A DNA stretch of 64,000 nt from Macrolepiota albuminosa. Taxonomy: Eukaryota; Basidiomycota; Agaricomycetes; Agaricales; Agaricaceae. The translations under genes were made by a program, and so were the position numbers. Numbering within the stretch: position 1 is the stretch's first letter; every line of letters begins with the position of its first letter. Below are positions 59,294 to 64,000 of this stretch, one piece after another. The notes below the pieces were generated by a model. It saw only the letters and a program-made list of their open reading frames with translations. It did not search any database and was not told the origin of the DNA. Location: NCBI GenBank assembly GCA_027475525.1, contig JAMWFC010000058.1, positions 620,001 through 684,000 on the forward strand, written 5' to 3'.

Positions 59294-60498
59294 ATGCCCT
59301 CCGAGTCTTCTCTCCACGCCGAGCCCAGTCAGTCTCTTTTTATTCTTTTTCTTTTGGTTTTTTTTTTATTTTATTTTTCCCCAGTCTCTCCTCCGCCCCA
59401 GTCGCGCTCGCCCTCCCCTTCTCCCCGCGACACCCTCACCCTCCGCGCCCTCGTCAGTACAAAGGATGCCGGCGTCATCATCGGTAAGGCTGGCAAAAAC
59501 GTCGCCGACCTCCGTGAGCAGACCGGTGTCAAGGCCGGTGTCACAAAGGTCATTCCTGGTGTCCATGAGCGTGTCCTCACCGTCACTGGGCCCGTCGACA
59601 GCGTCGCCAAGGTCATTCTTTCGCCCCTTTGTCTTTTCTTGTCCTTATTTCTCGCCAGGCCTATACTCTCATCATCTCCCAACTCGTTGCTGCCTCCTCG
59701 TCCTCCCCCGTCACATCATCTCCTTCGACCATCCATACGGCCATTCGTCTCTTAATCTCTCATAACCTTATGGGTACCATCATCGGACGAAACGGTCTCA
59801 AAATCAAGGCCATTCAAGATGGTTCTGGTGCCCGCATGGTAGCGTCCAAAGACATGTTGCCGCAATCCACCGAACGCATCGTTGAAGTCCAAGGCTCTCC
59901 CGAAGCTATCGGTCGGGCCATCGAGGAGATTGGCAAATGCCTTCTCGAGGATTGGGAGCGCGGTCTTGGCACCGTTCTTTTCCATCCAGCTGGTGATGAC
60001 CGATCCGGTGGAAATAGGCGTTCTGGTCCCGGGAGCGCGGTCTTGGCACCGTTCTTTTCCATCCAGCTGGTGATGACCGATCCGGTGGAAATAGGCGTTC
60101 TGGTCCCGGCTATTCCGCGTCTGGATTTCCGCTTCTCGCCGCTCCAACGGTGATGGTGCACGCGGACGTCAATCCCCCCTGCTTCCCCAACTCCCCAGTC
60201 TCCTACTTCTGCCCAGCCAACCGCCAACCTCCGTACCCAAAACATATCGATCCCCTCAGACATGGTTGGGTGCATCATTGGCCGCAGTGGGACCAAGATC
60301 ACTGAGATTCGTCGTCTCTCTGGCTCTAAAATCTCTATTGCAAAGGCGCCACATGATGAGACTGGTGAGAGAATGTTCACAATCATCGGAACCCCCGAAG
60401 CAAATGAGAAGGCTCTATTCCTGTTGTACAACCAGTTGGAGAGTGAAAAGGAGCGTAGAGTCGGCCGGGAGCAACAGCAAGCGGAGCTCCAGGATTAG
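59294..60498 (+). CDS. Three-KH-domain RNA-binding protein (PCBP/Hek2/Pbp2-like); frame broken by 77-bp artefact
   Basis: Exons 59294-59327, 59385-59611, 59659-60149 (contains the artefact) and 60199-60498. KH1: TLRALVSTKDAGVIIGKAGK, NVADLREQTGVKAGV. KH2: LLISHNLMGTIIGRNGLKIK, RMVASKDMLPQSTERIVEV. KH3: SIPSDMVGCIIGRSGTKITE, KISIAKAPHDETGERMFTII. Each has a canonical GxxG loop (GKAG, GRNG, GRSG). As assembled, the third exon is out of frame after the second 77-bp copy. With one copy removed it is 414 nt, reads through GDDRSGGNRRSGPGYSASGF to a 49-nt intron (60150-60198), and joins KH3 in frame. A Lys/Gln tail ends the protein. A role in mRNA or telomere binding is by analogy. Confidence 0.88.
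59954..60107. repeat. 77-bp perfect tandem duplication (site 12)
   Basis: 59954-60030 equals 60031-60107 (two further bases also match), inside exon 3 of the KH gene, where it shifts the frame. Confidence 0.95.
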
Positions 60499-60803
60499 CT
60501 ATTGGTTTGATTGACAACCTCTCTTCCTTTCTTCCCACCTTTTCGCCTGCACTTGGACTTTCCGACATATCCATGCCCTCTTGTCCCTTGATTCCGTTAC
60601 CCTCACATCTTGCAGCCTTCCGAAAATCCAAAAACTTTCTTAACCGTTGAATCCAGCCATGATCATCCATGCCGCTCTCATGGTTATAGGTGTACCTGTT
60701 ACTACATTAGTTGTCTGTCGACGTGGTATACGCGTTGTTTATTAAAAAAATTGAGTCACGTGTAAATTCTACAAAAAAAGAGAGATCGCGCATTTAGGCA
60801 ACT

Positions 60804-61950
60804 ATGCACCCGTCCATTCCTCAAAATGCTTACTGGCCTTTCTACTCCTCCCATTATGCTCAGGCATATTCACAACAATTCAACTCTCCTTATGTTGCAC
60901 CTAACTCTGCCCCAGTTGCCGCCAACAATCCTCATAGAACCACACCCTGGTGTCCCCCTGGCCACTCTAGATGTAACTACAAGAATTGTCAATTCACTGG
61001 CGCTCCAAAAAATCTTGAGATACATATGATGGACCGCCACCTGATATTTCCTCCTGGCTGGGACCGTCGACCAAAAAGACCCGAGTGGGACGCCGACCCA
61101 AGTCTCAAGGGGTAAGTACGTTTGATATTGAGGTATACCGACGTAGAGGTCAACCTATCAGATCAGGAAGCCTATTGCAATACAGGGTACAAACATATCT
61201 TTGGACAAACCAGAGGACTTGGAGGCGTGGCTTGCTGAGCGGAAAAGGCGTTGGCCAACTACTGCACGAGTTGAAGAGAAGAAGAGAAAGATGGAGGAAG
61301 CAATCGCGCGTGGACAGCTGCTTGAAGCACCATACAGAGCAAATAAGAGACAACGAATGGATGATAGTGGTCTTAATCGACACGATCGCGGTCGTGGTCG
61401 CGGTTGTGGTCGTGGGCGAGGCATATCCTCAAGGGGTCGGGGACGAGCTGCAAATCACGTCCGCGCCGAATTTTCTACGACGTCCACTGAAGTTGTTGCT
61501 GTGCCCGTGCTAGACACCCTCCAGGACACTTCAGATTCAAGTTCAGAAGACGACAACGACTCACCTGAAGTCGTCTCGTCTAAAGCTTCCTTGGATGTCA
61601 TCTCGGTGCCCTCAAAGGTGTTCCAATCTACTGAGACTCGACGCAAAAACGACGACCACCGACCTGTTAAACGGCCGCCACCTCAACCGAGAAAAGAGCC
61701 GTACAATCCTTTTGCATCACATTCAACTCTTCTACGTAATGTATGCATCGCACGTCATTTTTCCTCCTGAGACACTAACCATGTTCTCAAGTTAATCCTT
61801 CCTGAAATACGCATTACTATTTCCAATCTTTCGCAAGCTATTAGGTTTCTGGTAGATAATGACTTTCTTGAGGGTGTAGAGCTCACGCGAGGCGATGCCG
61901 AATCAAAAATGATCCAGGTAATTACCCATAATGATCCGTCGGAAAAGTAG
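60804..61950 (+). CDS. NUFIP1-like zinc-finger protein (box C/D snoRNP assembly, Rsa1 counterpart)
   Basis: Three exons, 60804-61111, 61167-61740 and 61792-61950, give 346 residues. The N-terminus is Tyr/Pro/Gln-rich. A zinc finger follows at residues about 50-78: CPPGHSRCNYKNCQFTGAPK then NLEIHMMDRH. The hallmark NUFIP motif IQGTNISLDKPEDLEAWLAE, then RKRRWPTTARVEEKK follows directly after the first intron. An Arg/Gly-rich box (RGRGRGCGRGRG) and an acidic serine stretch (DTSDSSSEDDNDSPE) precede the C-terminal PEP-type helix (NPFASHSTLLRN / LILPEIRITISNLSQAIRF). NUFIP1 and yeast Rsa1 bridge Snu13 and the R2TP complex in snoRNP assembly. The last 10 codons may be intronic (CAG|GTAATT). Confidence 0.85.
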
Positions 61951-64000
61951 GAAATTGTGGTTGTATCATATGTATTTTCGGTCAAGACTATCTTCGTTGT
62001 CTAATGATATTTAATAACTCTTCAAGGTAAAGAATGAGTAAGCGTAGTATCTGAGAGAGACAGAAATTCATAGAAACCATGTTTAGTTGATATGACCACT
62101 TTTTCAAAGCTTTCCGGGTTGGCATTATTGTCCAGCCACATCTATTCAGTATCTGAAGTCTTTTCCTTCAGAAGTCATGTAATAAGGTCTTATTCGGGTT
62201 TCCATCTCTCACTTGAGGCAAGAGATACATACCTGCTATGAGGATTTCAGGAGGCATTTTGGGTGCTGTAGTATTTTCACACAAATTTCACTATATGATA
62301 TGATACAAATAAAGAATCACTCTATGGGTCAGACATCTATGTTTTTCTGACATGAGTATCGACTTATGACCCCTTGATTACCCATAGGGCATGGGAGGTT
62401 GTGAGTTACAACCAAGTTGGTCAACGATCAAAACAGGTTTCAAGAGGGAAATGATTATACAATCATTGCAACTCTATTTCTCATTTCTCTGCATGCTGCC
62501 TTGGCTGAGTGGCCTGATCCCCCAGTCAGACTAAGCTCTCTTATCTATGGTGCTGATAAAATCCTAACCAGCCAAGCGCATCAGTCCCATATTTAGCAAA
62601 ACACCCATATAATGAGAAGGTAGACAGTTAAGCTCCTTATGATGCCCTTAGCCTGTCACCAGCTTCTATGATATGATTATGGAAGATTGTTGCATGTCAA
62701 TCTCAGAATAAGGTGCAAGCTGAGGTAGCTTAACAGCCCAGAAAGATAAGAGATGGGCTGAACATTCTATAGATGGTGCATTTGGAACAATGTACTTTGG
62801 TGAAGCCAAGGAGATTAAAATCCCCACCATCCATCTCTTGAATATCTGGAATTGTTTTATATCTTTTTTTTCACTGACTCCGTATTGGTGACTTCCTCTT
62901 AGAACATCTGTAACAAGCACTGGGCATAATACCATGCTTTCATCTCCTGAATGATTTTATTGCTTTATTATTCTATATTTTGTTGTGCCAATTGGCACTT
63001 GTAAATATTTTGACTTAGTTTACATACAGTAATTAGTCTTCAGTCTTGTTCTTATTTCTGAACTATAGTCAATCCACTATCTAGTCAGATTCTATTGTTC
63101 CACTTTAGGCATCCAAGGCTTGTAACATCATTACAACATTTATATGAAAGTTGTGCAATCTTTCAGTGTCAAGGACTCCTTGGAGAAATTTTAGCTGCTT
63201 GAAATTTTCAAGATGATATCTTTGTGGGGTAACAACTGAAGATATTCTTGTCTTCCACCCATGAGATTCTACAAAGTATTCAAAAATCTCTTGTTGGCTC
63301 TCGGCTCTCAGGCTATTGTCAAAGATATCCCATGAACCTGATATTCATCTGCTTCTACCAGGTCTTCAAACAAGTTGATGACTCTGAAGACACTCTGCCA
63401 AAGTTGCTAGTGCTAACCTGGCATTATAGCTATCATGCATGCATAAGATGATGTGTGCCATCTATCCTTCTCATGATAATTGTCACTTCTATGACACCTA
63501 ATTAAGCATAGCATTCATATCTTTTTCTCAGCTTTCCATGGCTGATTTCTTGATAAAACTCTAAGTGCTTGTCCGGCTGACTATTCTTGTGATAATGTCT
63601 CATGACTAGCATCCCATGTGTTTGGTTGATTATCAGCGATTTTTTGCCATCTCTCCTTTGGAGGCAGAGATATGGAGCTTTGAGAAGAAACAGGGCAGCC
63701 AGGTTCTTGAATTCAGTGTGTTTTTATACTCTAGCCTGTTGAACATAAATGGCTAGTGGCAACTCGAAACATGAAATGCCATCAGGAATGCCATCAGGAA
63801 TTGTGACGAAATGGCTCTGAAGATCAGATCTGTAAATCTGGCATTAGGCAAGAAGGGGTAAAGGCCCAATGAAATGAGACCTCTGCAGCTCTTCGCACTT
63901 TAGGATAGGAGTTCGGAGGGGGAAGAGTAACCAAAGTTATAGCGCCAATCGGCCGCCGAAACGACCACTTTATAAAATTTTCTTGAAGCGGCTAACGTAG
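61951..64000. other. Gene-poor 3' end of window, possibly a degraded repeat
   Basis: About 2 kb, AT-richer than the rest, with only frames under 90 codons and no splice chain. On the minus strand some stretches between 63700 and 63000 look like coding sequence with many stops (for example ERWQKIADNQPNTWDASHET), which may be a decayed transposon. The direct repeat gccatcaggaat occurs twice at about 63777-63801. No gene is supported. Confidence 0.4.

Noticed and set aside
60150..60198. Single-base deletion in a C run that breaks the KH gene
   Set aside because: Once one 77-bp copy is removed, this stretch is simply a 49-nt GT-AG intron and no indel is needed.
62500..62590. Possible tRNA-Ser/Leu from ggctgagtggcctgatc
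   Set aside because: The D-arm-like start is not followed by an anticodon or T-arm that would fold.

Overview
This is a gene-dense window from a basidiomycete fungus, most likely an Agaricomycete. About 27 protein-coding genes can be modelled exon by exon. Introns are mostly 46-60 nt with GT-AG (sometimes GC-AG) ends, many genes have five to fifteen exons, and neighbouring genes share intergenic gaps of about 100 bp. The gene set is eukaryotic and fungal: Snf4, Ssh4/Ear1, Rio2, Naa40, mitochondrial EF-Tu, Pex14, a GRIP golgin, Med5, eIF3h, Ipi1, uL13 and NUFIP1. I see no sign of bacterial or viral genome.

Layout. Positions 1 to about 4.86 kb are the 3' half of a Ty3/Gypsy LTR retrotransposon: integrase end, polypurine tract and 3' LTR. 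Between integrase and LTR lies a five-exon gene on the opposite strand (1470-3852). 6.0-8.4 kb is a compact same-strand trio, DUF7053-like / membrane methyltransferase / DUF7053-like. 8.5-24 kb is a run of housekeeping genes, several in divergent pairs about 90-110 bp apart: SNF4/SSH4, RIO2/NAA40 and TUF1/PEX14. The run also holds an ESSS-type complex I subunit, the glycine cleavage H protein and two conserved fungal proteins of unknown role. 23.1-33.9 kb holds a GRIP golgin, an unresolved stretch, Mediator subunit 5 and a Zrc1/Cot1-type zinc transporter. 34-36.9 kb looks decayed. 37-39.8 kb has an SPF30-like Tudor protein and eIF3h. 40-48 kb looks like an old tandem duplication with reciprocal decay. 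The left copy keeps a secreted double-psi beta-barrel (DPBB) protein and a fragment of IPI1. The right copy keeps a pseudogene of the barrel protein and the full IPI1. 49.5-54.9 kb holds NPC2, a four-helix membrane protein, a pair of small paralogues on either side of them and an AIM6-like phosphodiesterase. 55-62 kb holds mitochondrial bL17, an SMP-30/gluconolactonase-like enzyme, uL13, a three-KH RNA-binding protein and a NUFIP1-like protein. The last 2 kb has no gene I can support.

Assembly quality. Twelve unrelated sites carry a perfect tandem repeat of period exactly 77 bp. Where they fall in exons they break the reading frame, and removing one copy restores a normal gene. I read these as unmerged k-mer overlaps (k = 77) from a de Bruijn assembler, not biology. 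Gene models crossing them need correcting.

Most interesting biology: the spliced antisense gene carried inside the Gypsy element. Its introns are invisible to splicing of the element's own RNA, so they can survive retrotransposition.
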